This document shows positions 5,157 through 5,247 of a DNA stretch of 5,247 nt, piece by piece. This DNA comes from Deltaproteobacteria bacterium (GTDB lineage: Bacteria > Desulfobacterota > DSM-4660 > Desulfatiglandales > Desulfatiglandaceae). The DNA lies in NCBI GenBank assembly GCA_019313765.1, contig JAFDAP010000161.1, forward strand, positions 1-5,247. Direction: 5' to 3'. A program made the translations under genes and the position numbers. How positions within the stretch are numbered: position 1 is the first letter of the stretch; every line of letters begins with the position of its first letter. The notes beneath the pieces are model-generated. The model saw nothing but the letters and a program-made list of their open reading frames with translations, was not told the origin of the DNA and ran no database searches.

Positions 5157-5247
5157 GCACTTCCCGCAACCCCTTCTTAAAAATCTTACCCGAGCCTGTT
5201 CGCGGGAGGGCGTCCATAAAATCAACACTCTTGGGGGCCTTGTAGTG
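5143..5247 (-). CDS. AMP-forming acyl-CoA synthetase/ligase, C-terminal fragment
   Basis: The last 34 codons of a - strand gene enter from the right edge and stop at TAA (5145-5143). The translation starts H-Y-K-A-P-K-S-V-D-F and contains L-P-R-T-G-S-G-K-I-F-K-K-G-L-R-E. This is the A10 core motif of the ANL superfamily (acyl-CoA synthetases, acetyl-CoA synthetase, AMP ligases). The Lys of G-S-G-K-I is the residue that catalyses adenylate formation in the first half-reaction. K-A-P-K plus P-R-T-G-S-G-K-I with a short tail is most typical of fatty-acid or acetate/propionate-type CoA ligases; the substrate cannot be read from this fragment. The family ends a few residues beyond this motif, so the stop is normal and not a truncation. 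The gene converges on the peptidase gene and shares 14 bases with it. It is easily missed because no start lies in the window. Confidence 0.9.
   Translation of the reverse strand, partial: HYKAPKSVDFMDALPRTGSGKIFKKGLREVPKAP

Overview
The window reads as a piece of a Gram-negative, anaerobe-type genome of moderate GC, most likely Desulfobacterota (the former Deltaproteobacteria). This is inferred from gene content: an HD-domain protein, a cyclic-nucleotide-binding protein ending in the C-x2-C-K-K-I-R ... H-G-I-C-P-E-C module common in signalling proteins of that group, an IHF-alpha-like protein, and a PreP-type M16 peptidase. No marker gene fixes the taxonomy.

Layout, left to right. (1) 1-392, + strand: C-terminal end of an HD-domain (putative phosphohydrolase) protein whose start lies off the window. 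(2) 393-484: short convergent intergenic gap with a weak stem-loop. (3) 485-1733, - strand: a probable three-gene operon transcribed right to left. It holds a cyclic-nucleotide-binding protein with a C-terminal zinc-ribbon-like tail (1134-1733), a 96-residue B-box-like zinc-finger protein with a C-terminal membrane anchor (828-1118), and an IHF/HU-family DNA-bending protein (485-775). (4) 1734-2237: a 504-base divergent intergenic region with no credible gene. It carries two copies of a diverged 40-base palindromic repeat, a short 7-base tandem repeat, several hairpins and a possible promoter. (5) 2238-5156, + strand: a complete 972-residue presequence-peptidase (PreP/falcilysin-like, M16C) zinc metallopeptidase. 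(6) 5143-5247, - strand: the last 34 codons of an AMP-forming acyl-CoA synthetase/ligase, overlapping the peptidase tail to tail by 14 bases.

The - strand operon looks regulatory. A soluble protein that probably senses a cyclic nucleotide but has no visible DNA-binding domain is followed by a small membrane-anchored zinc-finger protein and a nucleoid-associated protein; that they work together is only inferred from their spacing. The peptidase is a housekeeping-type enzyme for clearing short peptides and shows no evident link to the operon except the shared upstream region. The least explained parts are the repeat-rich region between the divergent genes and the unusual composition of the operon. 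No CRISPR array, tRNA, rRNA, transposase or phage gene was seen.
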